From positions 1 through 12,966 of the forward strand of contig CAMYXB010000018.1 in NCBI GenBank assembly GCA_947303145.1: a DNA stretch of 12,966 nt. Direction: 5' to 3'. Of the stretch, positions 1 to 9,400 are shown one piece after another; positions within the stretch are counted from its first letter, which is position 1, and each line of letters starts with the position of its first letter. The position numbers were made by a program, and so were the translations under genes. This DNA comes from an uncultured Clostridia bacterium. Its GTDB lineage: Bacteria; Bacillota; Clostridia; Christensenellales; UBA1242. The notes beneath the pieces are model-generated. The model saw only the letters and a program-made list of their open reading frames with translations, was not told the DNA's origin and searched no databases.

Positions 1-1
1 T

Positions 2-2668
2 GTCATCTCTGGTGGCTCTGTCAATGGCGGAACGGGCGTAAGTCAGATTTCTGGCAATCTCATTGGTGGAGTAGCAGGATATATGTCTGGTGGTGAGATT
101 GTGTATGCCACACCTGGCACAGTGGTTGCTTCTGGTGAAGAAGCATATGCAGGTGGATTCGTCGGTGTAATGAGTGGTGGCACTATATCTGGTGGTGAAA
201 GCGTCTTGGGTGCCACAGTCAGCGCACAAGGCACATCTTCTGCCTCACTAGGTGGTATGGTGGGGTATATCTACACTGGCTCACCTACCCTCAAGGGTGG
301 CACAGGCACCACAGTCAGTGGCGGACAATACTCTGGTGGTGTCGTGGGCAAGATCGCTCCTAAGAAGATTGACGATACATACACCACACCTACACCTAAT
401 TTTGCTAAGAAAGCAAGCAGTACTGTCAAGGGAGGCAAGGTGTCAGACGCCACATATGGTGGCGGACTAGTGGGATATCTAGAGGCCAATTCTGGCAATC
501 TTGAGAGTCCTTCTAATGATGCTGATGTGAATAAGATTAAATCGACTATAATAGCCAATGGCTCCATCTCCACAGTCAGTGCGACATATGCTGGCGGAGC
601 TGTGGGGCTGGCTGTCTCTGGACTAATTAGTGTCACTTTAGGCTCTACAAATACAGGCAATGATGTCACTGGCACCACCTCTGCCGGCGGACTGGTAGGT
701 CAAACTGGCAGACAGAGAGGTGATGGAGAGCCTGATAATAATCAAATCTTGTTCATTTCCTCTAATTCTGTCAATCTTGCTGTCAACGGCTCTACCTCTG
801 CTGGTGGTGCCATAGGTGAGATTAGCTACGCTTCCGTAGTAAAACTAGTCAATGCCATACAAATTGGAGAAAGTGGCGATAGCAATAAGACAATCAAGGG
901 AGATAATGTCGGTGGAGTAGTTGGCTCCGTGAAAGATGGCTACTTACTAGGAAGTGAAAGTAGTGGTAGTTATCTTGGTGTCAACACTATTTCAACACTT
1001 GACAGCAATTCTAAATTTGTTGGCAACGTCGCAGGCTTAGTAGAAAAAGATGGCGTTGTGGCATATCTTTCATCCGTATCATCAGGATATGAGATTTCTG
1101 GCCAGTCCTTTGGCGGAATTGCTGCTAAAAATGCAGGGTTAGTTTACTGTTGCTCCAATAAAACACCTATCTCATATAGTAGTGGATCTTCAAGTTCTAG
1201 TGATGCTAGTCATGGTGGCATAGTGGGCAAGTTGTTAGATGGTGGCGTTGTCGCTTCATGTGAGAATAGAGCCCAAATAGTCACCAACGGAAAGAATATA
1301 GGTGGTATAGTAGGAAGTAGTGATACTTGTAATAGCGATAGTGGCCTGTCACTCATTCTCAATTGCACCAATATAGCCCTCGTCGGCTCCTCACAAGGCA
1401 ACTCCAATGTGGGTGGCATAGCCGGAAGTTTCGCTGGGAATATGGGTGGTTGTGTCAATGAAGCTCCAGTCTCATTATCTGTGACATTTAACGGGGGCGA
1501 AGCTGTGTTCCCAGAAGATGGCAATATTGCCGTTAGTGAAGAATGGTTGAATGTTTCAAATGAAGATTCTTATGAATTTACCAATGCCGACTTATCTTCT
1601 GTAGAAAATGGAGAAAAATCTGGCAGTGTGGGCGGTCTAGTGGGAGTCGCTTCTAGATCCAGCACTCAATATATTCTTGGAAAAAATAATAGCGATGTCT
1701 ATGGTTTCTACTACTATGGTGCTTCTGATGTAAATAGTAGTAAATCCTACAAGGCTAATGGTAGTAATACTATCACCGACAAGGCCTTTGAGGATAATTT
1801 GATAGATAGACGTGGCGTGCTCGTTGGATCCGCCAGCAATGTTGAAACGCTTTGTATTGGCTCTCACACCACTGCCACCACCACAACAAAAGAGGTCACA
1901 ATCTATTGGGGCGAGAGAAATAAAGGCTCAACCGGAGAGGGTTCTCCCATCGCTGAAGCTGGCTACTATTCTGGAATGGAAGTGAAAATTGAAACAGATG
2001 TATGGGTAGAATACGAAAAAATTGGAGCTTGGAAGTCTTGGGTTGAGGGTAATTTGGCTCCTGAATTATGTAAGAATATAAAGACAGATCAACTATCTAC
2101 TAATAGAGCATATTGTCTTTTCTCTAAGGAAAACAATGAACTCCATGGAAATAGTGCACCAAATGCTAATAGCAATGTGCAAGATGAGTTAACTTGGTAT
2201 AGCCAGGAGAGTGGAAGGCAGGATTGGGTAAAATATTCACCTGAATATCCAGATGGTGTCGATGGTGGAAATGGAAATCCTACTAATTATATCGACCATG
2301 CTGAAGAAGTTAAGCCTTTGTTTGGCCTTGGCAAGATTGTGTTAACAGATAATGTAGCTAATGGAACAAATTTTGGTGATGAAAGAACACTCAATAAAAT
2401 CACAGGTGAATATGGCAAACTTAAAACTGTGTATACAGAGAAAAGGTTTAGTGATGAATTTACACCATTTATGCAGTATTGTGGCACGGGCAAGATAGAG
2501 AAGTCCTCCAATTGTGTGGAAAAGGAGAACTACTATTCAGCCGTTGGCGTGAGGACTCTGCTTCTTGAAGAACTATACTCTAAAGGAAAGACTGAAAGTA
2601 AATCTTTTGAAGTCCCTACTAAAGTCACTTCGACCAATACTCTTTACACCAAATATTTCAGCGACTAA
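2..2668 (+). CDS. Large GLUG-repeat surface protein, C-terminal part (5' end outside window)
   Basis: The frame is open from the left edge, so the start, and any signal peptide, lies outside. 888 residues are visible, ending in TAA at 2666-2668. An internal ATG at 83 is not preferred because the same repeats continue upstream of it. Visible residues 22-548 carry about 15 Gly-Gly-hydrophobic-x-Gly motifs (GGVAG, GGFVG, GGLVG, GGIVG and similar) spaced 28-44 residues apart, in Gly/Ser/Thr-rich sequence. This is the pattern of GLUG-type repeats, which are taken to form a stacked beta-helix in secreted adhesin-like proteins. Residues from about 590 to 888 lack the repeat, are richer in Trp, Tyr, Lys and Glu, and match nothing I recognise. 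There is no LPxTG motif and no C-terminal membrane segment, so anchoring must come from the unseen N-terminus or the protein is released. Base composition falls towards the 3' end. Surface location and adhesion are inferred; the repeat class is fairly secure. Confidence 0.85.
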   Translation, partial: VISGGSVNGGTGVSQISGNLIGGVAGYMSGGEIVYATPGTVVASGEEAYAGGFVGVMSGGTISGGESVLGATVSAQGTSSASLGGMVGYIYTGSPTLKGGTGTTVSGGQYSGGVVGKIAPKKIDDTYTTPTPNFAKKASSTVKGGKVSDATYGGGLVGYLEANSGNLESPSNDADVNKIKSTIIANGSISTVSATYAGGAVGLAVSGLISVTLGSTNTGNDVTGTTSAGGLVGQTGRQRGDGEPDNNQILFISSNSVNLAVNGSTSAGGAIGEISYASVVKLVNAIQIGESGDSNKTIKGDNVGGVVGSVKDGYLLGSESSGSYLGVNTISTLDSNSKFVGNVAGLVEKDGVVAYLSSVSSGYEISGQSFGGIAAKNAGLVYCCSNKTPISYSSGSSSSSDASHGGIVGKLLDGGVVASCENRAQIVTNGKNIGGIVGSSDTCNSDSGLSLILNCTNIALVGSSQGNSNVGGIAGSFAGNMGGCVNEAPVSLSVTFNGGEAVFPEDGNIAVSEEWLNVSNEDSYEFTNADLSSVENGEKSGSVGGLVGVASRSSTQYILGKNNSDVYGFYYYGASDVNSSKSYKANGSNTITDKAFEDNLIDRRGVLVGSASNVETLCIGSHTTATTTTKEVTIYWGERNKGSTGEGSPIAEAGYYSGMEVKIETDVWVEYEKIGAWKSWVEGNLAPELCKNIKTDQLSTNRAYCLFSKENNELHGNSAPNANSNVQDELTWYSQESGRQDWVKYSPEYPDGVDGGNGNPTNYIDHAEEVKPLFGLGKIVLTDNVANGTNFGDERTLNKITGEYGKLKTVYTEKRFSDEFTPFMQYCGTGKIEKSSNCVEKENYYSAVGVRTLLLEELYSKGKTESKSFEVPTKVTSTNTLYTKYFSD
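65..1645 (+). repeat. GLUG-like GGxxG protein repeat array
   Basis: This part of the first gene encodes the repeat array. GGxxG or a close variant begins at visible residues 22, 51, 84, 112, 154, 198, 229, 268, 304, 341, 371, 405, 434, 471 and 544. Two units are degenerate: GNVAG at 341 and GGIAA at 371. The DNA copies are diverged rather than tandem-identical, so this is an old protein repeat and not an unstable nucleotide repeat. The gap of 73 residues before the last copy suggests an insertion or a decayed unit. Confidence 0.75.
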
Positions 2669-2684
2669 ACATTGGGTAATTAGT

Positions 2685-2726
2685 CAAAAAAATGTCTCAA
2701 AGTAAATTTACTTTGAGGCGTTTTTT
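2685..2726. terminator. Bidirectional Rho-independent terminator between convergent genes
   Basis: A perfect 22-base palindrome with 11-base arms occupies 2696-2717 (left arm CTCAAAGTAAA). It is extended outward by wobble and Watson-Crick pairs, and flanked by eight A at 2685-2692 and six T at 2721-2726. Read on either strand, the hairpin is followed by a T-run. It lies 17 bases after the stop of the left gene and beyond the stop of the oppositely directed cupin gene, so it can end both transcripts. Confidence 0.85.
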
Positions 2727-2731
2727 ATGCG

Positions 2732-2754
2732 TTTAACTTAAAAAATAAGTTAAA
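2732..2754. repeat. Short AT-only inverted repeat downstream of the cupin stop
   Basis: TTTAACTTA at 2732-2740 and TAAGTTAAA at 2746-2754 are exact reverse complements separated by a five-A loop. It lies between the bidirectional terminator and the cupin stop codon. The stem contains a single C-G pair, so it would be weak as RNA. It may help protect the cupin mRNA end or assist termination, but it could also be incidental in AT-rich DNA. Confidence 0.4.
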
Positions 2755-2763
2755 TATTTGGTG

Positions 2764-3057
2764 TCACAATTCTTCATTCATGCTATCTTGCTTGGTCTGA
2801 TGGACTGTCCCCTTTTTATGAACAGGTGGGGCATAGATGGAATAGAGTTTTAATGGGTGTCCTCCTGAGTTTTTTAAGTTGTGCCAGTATCCAGCCGGAA
2901 TTACTATGGCATAACCTCTTTCCACTTCACCGAGATATTCTACGCTTTCTTCACTTTTGCCCATGAATACACGCCCACGTCCTTGCACCACTTTCAAGAA
3001 TTGGTCATGAGTGTCGTGTTTTTCCAGCCCAATCTCACTATTTGTGTCTATTCTCAT
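2764..3057 (-). CDS. Small single-domain cupin protein
   Basis: 97 residues, ATG at 3055-3057 and TGA at 2764-2766. The second cupin motif, G(x)5PxG(x)2H(x)3N, is exact at residues 48-63 (Gly48, Pro54, Gly56, His59, Asn63). The first motif is weaker, with EIGLE, His14, His17 and Gln19, then a Gly-x-Gly turn near 26-28. A conserved-looking tail follows, with LYSIYAPP at 71-78 and GTVH at 83-86. The fold is a beta-barrel that usually binds one divalent metal in the cytoplasm; the reaction of this subgroup is not known to me. The frame extends upstream to another ATG at 3132, but AAGGAGA sits 7 bases before the chosen ATG and the upstream 25 residues look unrelated to cupins. As I recall the family, relatives carry about 20-30 extra N-terminal residues that are absent here. 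It is convergent with the left gene and divergent from the giant lipoprotein gene. No catalytic role can be assigned. Confidence 0.88.
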   Translation of the reverse strand: MRIDTNSEIGLEKHDTHDQFLKVVQGRGRVFMGKSEESVEYLGEVERGYAIVIPAGYWHNLKNSGGHPLKLYSIYAPPVHKKGTVHQTKQDSMNEEL

Positions 3058-3064
3058 GTTTATT

Positions 3065-3071
3065 TCTCCTT
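3065..3071 (-). promoter_or_regulatory. Shine-Dalgarno of the cupin gene, decides the start
   Basis: On the - strand this reads AAGGAGA, 7 bases before the ATG at 3057-3055. It is a near-perfect anti-16S match. It selects the 97-residue form over the 122-residue frame that starts at 3132, whose ATG has only a weak purine stretch before it. Confidence 0.85.
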
Positions 3072-3156
3072 TTGATTTTATATGAAAATATATGCACAAT
3101 TTGCCACAAGAGTTTTTCTTTAATTCTTTCATTTCTCTTTCACATAATTTACACCG

Positions 3157-3190
3157 AACACTAGCAATTTTGCTAGTGTTTTTATATTTT
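3157..3190 (+). terminator. Terminator-like hairpin, oriented rightward, with no obvious gene before it
   Basis: AACACTAGCA at 3157-3166 pairs perfectly with TGCTAGTGTT at 3171-3180 around a four-base ATTT loop. The + strand continues in a T-rich run (TTTTTATATTTT). The - strand has no T-run after the hairpin, so as a terminator it acts rightward only. The region immediately upstream on the + strand is the antisense of the cupin gene, not a coding gene. It may stop antisense or read-through RNA before the giant gene, or the palindrome may be an operator between the divergent genes. Confidence 0.6.
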
Positions 3191-3224
3191 ATTCCATTTT
3201 TTTAGTGTTTTTTTAGTTTTTTTT
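3187..3224. other. Phased T-tracts, predicted curved DNA
   Basis: T-tracts of 4, 7, 7 and 8 bases (3187-3190, 3197-3203, 3208-3214, 3217-3224) have centres spaced about 11.5, 11 and 9.5 bases, close to the DNA helical repeat. Phased A/T-tracts bend DNA. The block 3181-3240 has only 9 G/C in 60 bases. It lies about 115 bases upstream of the promoter candidate of the giant gene. The stretch 3225-3338 that follows is AT-rich, with no gene or clear further signal. Confidence 0.5.
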
Positions 3225-3338
3225 GATAAAATTGAGCAAAATATGGACTAGTTTTTGATGCTTATTCTGCATATATTATCGTGCATTTTGAGACAATAAA
3301 CATATATATAATATTTAATAAAATATTCGTAAAATCTT

Positions 3339-3375
3339 TAGACTTTTTGTGGATTTTTTGTTAAAATATTATAGT
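3339..3375 (+). promoter_or_regulatory. Candidate sigma-70-type promoter of the giant lipoprotein gene
   Basis: Two overlapping registers are possible, both with a 17-base spacer. One is TAGACT (3339-3344) with TAAAAT (3362-3367). The other is TTGTGG (3347-3352) with TATAGT (3370-3375). Either would start RNA about 35-50 bases before the ATG, leaving a short leader containing the ribosome binding site. The -35 matches are only moderate, so the exact register is uncertain. Confidence 0.5.
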
Positions 3376-3408
3376 CAGTGCGATTATTGCATTTTTACAA
3401 AAGTTGTT

Positions 3409-3414
3409 AAGGAA
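3409..3414 (+). promoter_or_regulatory. Shine-Dalgarno of the giant lipoprotein gene
   Basis: AAGGAA lies 6 bases before the ATG at 3421. A TAA in the same frame at 3415-3417 closes the frame immediately upstream, so no earlier in-frame start exists and the start call is secure. Confidence 0.85.
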
Positions 3415-3420
3415 TAAGAT

Positions 3421-3489
3421 ATGAAAAAACTTTACTCATTTTGTCTATTGTTCTTGGCATTATTTGCAGGTTTATTGCTGTCATCTTGC
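3421..3489 (+). other. Lipoprotein signal peptide with lipobox
   Basis: Residues 1-23: Met-Lys-Lys, then a hydrophobic run of Leu, Phe and Ala, ending in Leu20-Ser21-Ser22-Cys23. This fits the type II signal peptidase rule; cleavage would be before Cys23, which is then diacylated. Residue +2 is Ala, with no acidic export tract after it such as Bacteroidota surface lipoproteins usually carry, which agrees with a Gram-positive-type host. Confidence 0.88.
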
Positions 3490-6400
3490 GCTGGTAGGTA
3501 TGACACTTTGTCTATGTCTGCCACCATTAGTTATTCCAAAGATAGTGGCTCCACTCAGTTAGATGACGGCACATACAGAGTGTCTGGTGTCAACGGCACA
3601 TTTGATGCTCATCCAGACGGGAGCTATACGCTATACATATCTGGTGACAGACAATGTCAAGCCACAGTCACAGTGTCTTTCCATGGAGCCCCTGCGGGAT
3701 TTAGTTATGGCCTTATCTTTGAGCAAACCAATGATATTCTCAATATCCTTTCCGAGTCGCAACAAGCCGAGGAAGTCAAGGTTCTCATCTCTGCAGGTAG
3801 TGTGGGCCAGACCAAACTTACCATAGGCTCTGCCGAGGGAGGAAAAAGTGATAGTATATTCATCAATGTCGTGGAGGCAACGAGTGACTTTGACTTTGTT
3901 CAAGATAGCATAGCCCTCATCAATGAAAGGGGAGAGGCAGTAGACCTTTTCAGTCAAGTAGTCAAGGCGTCCAGCACAGACATCTCTTTTTCCTTTGGAT
4001 ATATGTCTGGTGACGATTTTGTCGAGTATTCTGCAAGTTCTTTGAGGAATGATTACGGCATAGAGTATAATACCAGACTAGGCAATCTATCCATTACTAG
4101 CGAAAGCACATCTCTTGAGACACTTATGGTGAGGGCTACATCTCTTAGCCCGCTTGGAGATGAGCAGACTAAATACATTTCACTATATTTCGTCCATGCC
4201 CTTACAGATTTTGAGATATACAGAGGCACAAGTTATAGAGATGTTGTAGAGAGCAATCTCATATCTTCTGATGACGTGTGTGATTTTGTTTTTAACTACA
4301 ATTCTCTCAATGCTGTAGATTTTGTCCTTATAGTTAGGAACAATGCTCAAATAGTGAATTTTGATATGGCGAGGAATGTCTATCTTGAGAAGACTTATGT
4401 CAGTCCAGTCACATATATTGATGCGGGCGGAGAAGAGGTGGATAGTGTCCTAAATTCCAGATATGCCCTCGTTAATATGCGATTGTTATCCAACAGCAAG
4501 ACCAGCAATCTTGCGGATAAAACATTTGAGCAAGTGTTCACTTGTGATTATGCCGACTATGTAGTTGAAGACTACCCCCTTTCTCTTTCTGCCTCTTGTC
4601 GAATATATGACCTAGTGCAGAATTATTCCATCAATGGCACAAGAGCAGAGAATGTCAAGATAAGCGACGACTTTGGCGATGCAGATGTCAGCAAAGTGGA
4701 AGTGTATATCAATGGCTCTTCTTCATATAAGGGCGCTATGGTAAATATCGGACTCTCTCGTCCAAGTGTAGTAGATTCACAGCACTCTTCGTTCTCTTTA
4801 TCACTCTACAGGGGGGATAAGAGTGTTGTCTCCAGCCCAGAGAGTTATTTCAGCATATATCTCGCCAGTGGCTCCAAGTTGAATTTCAGTGACACATTCT
4901 CAATAGACACCACTCTTTTCATAAGACCTAGCGAGACTAGTTTTGCCAGCAACAACGAGACTTATTATCTAGTCATTACCGCGCTTGAACCAAGTGAAGA
5001 CACTCTCAAAGTAGGTGCAGTGGTCAAGATAGGCGTCCTCAATGGTATCACTGCTTTCACCAGCGTGGACTACACTATTGAGAAGTATGAACTCGATGAA
5101 ATAAATGGCGGATATGTCGTAGATGATGATGGTAATTATAAGAAACTAATTGAAAATCATGATAATGTCCCATTCGATGACTTTACCTTGACTGAGAGTA
5201 TCAATCTTGATTTGTCTGTCGAGGGTGAGTCCAAGGTGACCGTCCGTTTCACTCCAGCCAATGCCTCCCTCCTAGCCCTTCGTTATGAAGTGAGAGACGA
5301 ACTAGTGGCGAATATTAGAGTGGACGATGTATATCCCAATATATTCTACATCAGGGGGATTTCTTCTGGCTCCACAGTGGTCAATATACTGACAGATGAC
5401 TTAAGTTATGCCATTCCTGTCAATGTATTTATGCCCATTACAGACTTTTTCGTGCTTCTTTCTGACCCTACATCTAGCAATATAGCCACTTGCGAGACAG
5501 ATATTTCGGGTAATGTTGAGAGCATCATGGTCAAGACTGCCAGTGATGTGTCCTTTAGAGTGTTGGTGTCACCCCTAGATGTCACACAATATACTTTGAC
5601 ATACACTCTAGATAGATATGACAGCGCACTTGCTGATTTTGTCTCGATAGAAGACGGCTCGCAGTCTGTCACATATGACGAGTTGATGACTTCAAGGCAC
5701 CTTGATAAGAAGATAAAAGATGGCGAATCATTCATCTTTAGATTAGCAGACAATAGTTTCAATTTCATCAATCTCACCAGTGATACATCTAAGTATAGAT
5801 TGACTATCAAGGTGCAGAACTTGAGCGGACTATTCATAGAGAGAGAAGTGATTATCTCGGGATATAATCCCAGTGACATATCGCTATCTCTTTCGAGGAA
5901 GAAGATTTACAACTCTCAATCTATCTCTATCCTTAGGAGAATAGACATAGACAATATGGACGGTATAGATATAGAGGCAATCTCGCAAGATTCCACTTGC
6001 TTTGGCGTAAAAGTGACAGACGTCACATCCCTTGGCTCTCCTACATATCCTTTTGCCGACAATGGTCGCATTTCATTCAAATACAACGGAATGGTAGAGG
6101 GCTTGTTCAGGCTAGAGGGGGGACTTCTTGTCGAGGAAAGTTCCCATCTCATTAAGTCAGTGACACCATATGCCATCGCAGGTTATTATTACTTCAAACT
6201 CGAAAGTGACTTGTCTAGGTCTTTTGACTTGCTCTTAGAGGCTACTCTTAGATGTCAGTTTAGCGATAGACACTTCAGCACTATTACTAAGAACGCCACT
6301 ATCTCTGTCACCAATGCTAAGAGAGTGTCATCTATAATCACTGGAGATGAGCTTGACATCACCTATAATGTAGATAGGATAGATTCCAGTCACATAGACT

Positions 6401-9400
6401 TTAGTGTCAAGAAAGATGATGCCTATGACAAGACCCTTCTAGCTCTGCCTTATAGAGTGCATCATATAGGTAATAACAGTTTCTTCGTTTATGATGAGAG
6501 TTTTGTAAATATAGACTTCACCTCCACTATGGAGGGTAGATATTCTCTTGATATCACAGCTACTTCTATAGGAGAGGGCAGAATAATAGTTCTCCCTATA
6601 GATAGCATATTGACCAGTGAGGCTCTAGCCAGTCTTTATGGCGAAAGCACTTCCATCACACTCGCCTCCATAGATGATTTTGTCTATGGATTGATGTATG
6701 AGGATAGTGCTTTGAGCACACTTGCACAAGAGGCAGTTGTCGGCAGAACATATTATATCTCTGCTATAAATCAAGCCAATTTTGCTAGACTATTCGATGT
6801 TTTCTGTGAAGTATATGTCAAGGTCAACGATGGCAGTGAGGGTAATGAGTATGAAATATCTTCTCTCGAAGATTTGCTTTCCATCACTTCTTCTGCAGAA
6901 CTGGCTAGTAGGAATTATAGGCTTGTTAGGGATATTTATGTGGACTCTTCTACCAATTTCTCCCCACTCGCCACATATTATAATCTAGGATTTATCAGCG
7001 AATATCCCCTAGAAGATGTGTTCGTGTATAATGATGGAGAATATGTCAAGGTCGACAAGGAAGATGAGCCATTCAACTCTCACCTCACATACTTTGGCTA
7101 TGGATTTAATGGAAAATTGTCTGGCAAGATGATGAGAGAAAGCATCACAGGTCAAGTCAGCGAGAGAGTTTATTCAATTAGAGGTTTGTTCTTCAATGGT
7201 GCTTGTGATTATCAGCATTTTGGCTTGTTCTCCTCACTCGGCTCTAAGGCACAGATAAGTGATTTGACCATTTCCTATTCAGTTTTCACGCCATCTATGG
7301 TGAGTAATATGACATTTGGTGCCTTGACTGCACTAAACTATGGCACAATAAAGGACGTGTCTATAGACTTTGGATACAATCACACCTCTAGCATTAAGAC
7401 AGATACCACATTTATTTTCGGTGGGCTGTGTGGTATAAATTATGGAAATATAGACGAGAGAGGAACCAATACACTGGTCTCCTGTTCCTTATCGCTAGAG
7501 ATTTTGCAAGATGTCGACTGCTTTGTGGGCGGAATTTGTGGCAAAAATTATGGCGAGATTTTGGGCAATTTCAATACTACAAATTTTGTTCAAAAGCCTA
7601 CACTCAACACTGCTGAGATTACAGTGGTGGCGGAGCTTTCTCTCACATCTAGTGGGAATATGACTAGGTCATATATAGGTGGCGCTGTAGGTCAAAATGT
7701 CGGGAGTATGGGTTATGTGGTAGTTAGCGGAGAGGTGTCTGCTCCCAGTTTCGTCAATGTGGGCGGACTTGTCGGCTCTGCAGAATATAGCGAGAAGTAT
7801 AATAACGAGGCAAATGATGTCTACTCCATTTTCTCATCTTATTCCACTGCCATCGTATCTGGCAGAGAGAATGTCGGTGGTGCTATAGGGCAAGCCATCG
7901 GCAGAGATGAGACAAGGAGAACAAGGCTGTATTACGTAGGTGCAGAAAATGTGGTGGGTAGCATGAGAGGAGATAGACCTCTTGTCAGTGCATATTCCAC
8001 TGCAGGAGGGTTTGTCTCAAGTGCCAGTTTCATATCAGCCAAATACTGCTATGCTGCTACATATTTTGAGGGTATGAGTGGCTTTGATGTCATCAGCACT
8101 AATGGTTCTGCGGGTGCTTTCGCTTATTCAATCAACGATTGTTCTCTCATCGCCTGTGCTTCCAAGATGAACGTGTCTGCATCATCTACTGCTTCCATTT
8201 TCACTGTTAATTGTGACAGCGATTCCGCATTGGAGAGTATCATGGCTTATGGCGTGGTGGATGGCTCAGTCGCTATAGACAATCTAAACTATATTCAAAA
8301 TATCGCCCATTATATATGCATACACGTCTATGAGAATGCTGGTGTGATAGAGAGAGATACATCTTATTCCAATAATATAGGCGAGTCTACTTATATTAAG
8401 CAGAACGATAATGGCAGTTATTACATTTCAATCGTTTTATCTGCTCATGAAGAGCCACTATTTGTCACAGATGATATAGTATTATCAGTCAATATACGTG
8501 ACAACGATGGTGAATACATAGATTATCTCAAGGGCGGACAAAGGGAGTCTCTGGTTCTTTTCTACAATCAAGACAGCGAGCGCAGATATTCCTCTCAAGA
8601 GTTAGACAATCTCAATACCATTGACTTGTTTGGTGAAAATGGCATTGTGATATTTGATGTCAACCCTTGGACAGTCAAGACCGCCAGAGTGAATATGGTC
8701 AGTTATAATCCTTCCATACTTCGCATCAATAGTGATGGCAGCATAACATTGCTTGGTGAGGGTAAGACCAGTATCAATATTTCATCTCAACTCAACGAAG
8801 CATTTTTCGTAGATATTCAAGTGACCATCATGCTTGGTGTGAATTATGTCGGATTATTCGATTCTTTGAGCTTCATAAGAGAGATAAGTGACACTTCTGA
8901 TAGTGTTAGTATGCTTATTGGTGACCAGTCTCTGTTTACAGATGCACATTATGAGAGGTCAGTGGCTTACGAGGGAGATTATTCCCTTGATGTTAAGAAA
9001 GAGATAGGCATTAGGTTCAAGGTCTATGATGATGAGACACTCGCTTCTGCCATTGGAGCAAGATATAGCAGTATCAATGACATACTCTCCTTCTCATCTA
9101 ATGCTTGGATATATGTCTTACAAGAGGAGAGCGAAGAGGGCAGGGCATACTTCTACATAGATATTGATGATGCCGCATCTATCACACTCAATGCCAGAGG
9201 TGCCATAGACAACGCTATATCCATACACTACGAGCCATACATTGTGGTGGAGTATCAGTCTTCTAATAGTAAGGACAAGATTTTCCTTAATAATTTCAAG
9301 AAGGATTTCTCCCTTATCATCACAAGAGGCGCCACAGACATTCGCCTTGCCGACAACTCCAGCGGAGAATATGCCATCTATCAGCATGAGAGTCTCATTT

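Noticed and set aside
43..1867. Several antisense open frames (43-234, 271-678, 1210-1524, 1637-1867) within the left gene
   Set aside because: They are shadows of the Gly/Ser/Thr-rich repeat coding; their products are Pro-rich low-complexity sequence with no ribosome binding site support.
2881..3075. 64-residue + strand frame opposite the cupin gene
   Set aside because: It is fully antisense to a well-supported cupin with exact motif residues.
3058..3132. 25-residue N-terminal extension of the cupin starting at 3132
   Set aside because: The good ribosome binding site lies inside this stretch, directly before the ATG at 3057, and the extension does not resemble cupin sequence. The other - strand frames here do not supply the missing N-terminus convincingly either, so a frameshift is not supported.
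3208..3300. Possible - strand promoter for the cupin in the AT-rich intergenic DNA
   Set aside because: TATATT-like and TATAAA-like -10 boxes exist on the - strand at 3087-3092 and 3077-3082, but none has a convincing -35 box at the right distance, so no site is called.
77..4013. A 16-base word (GGATATATGTCTGGTG) shared by the left gene at 77 and the giant gene at 3998
   Set aside because: Both copies encode Gly-Tyr-Met-Ser-Gly in the same frame and the flanks do not match; shared codon preference explains it better than a recombination site.
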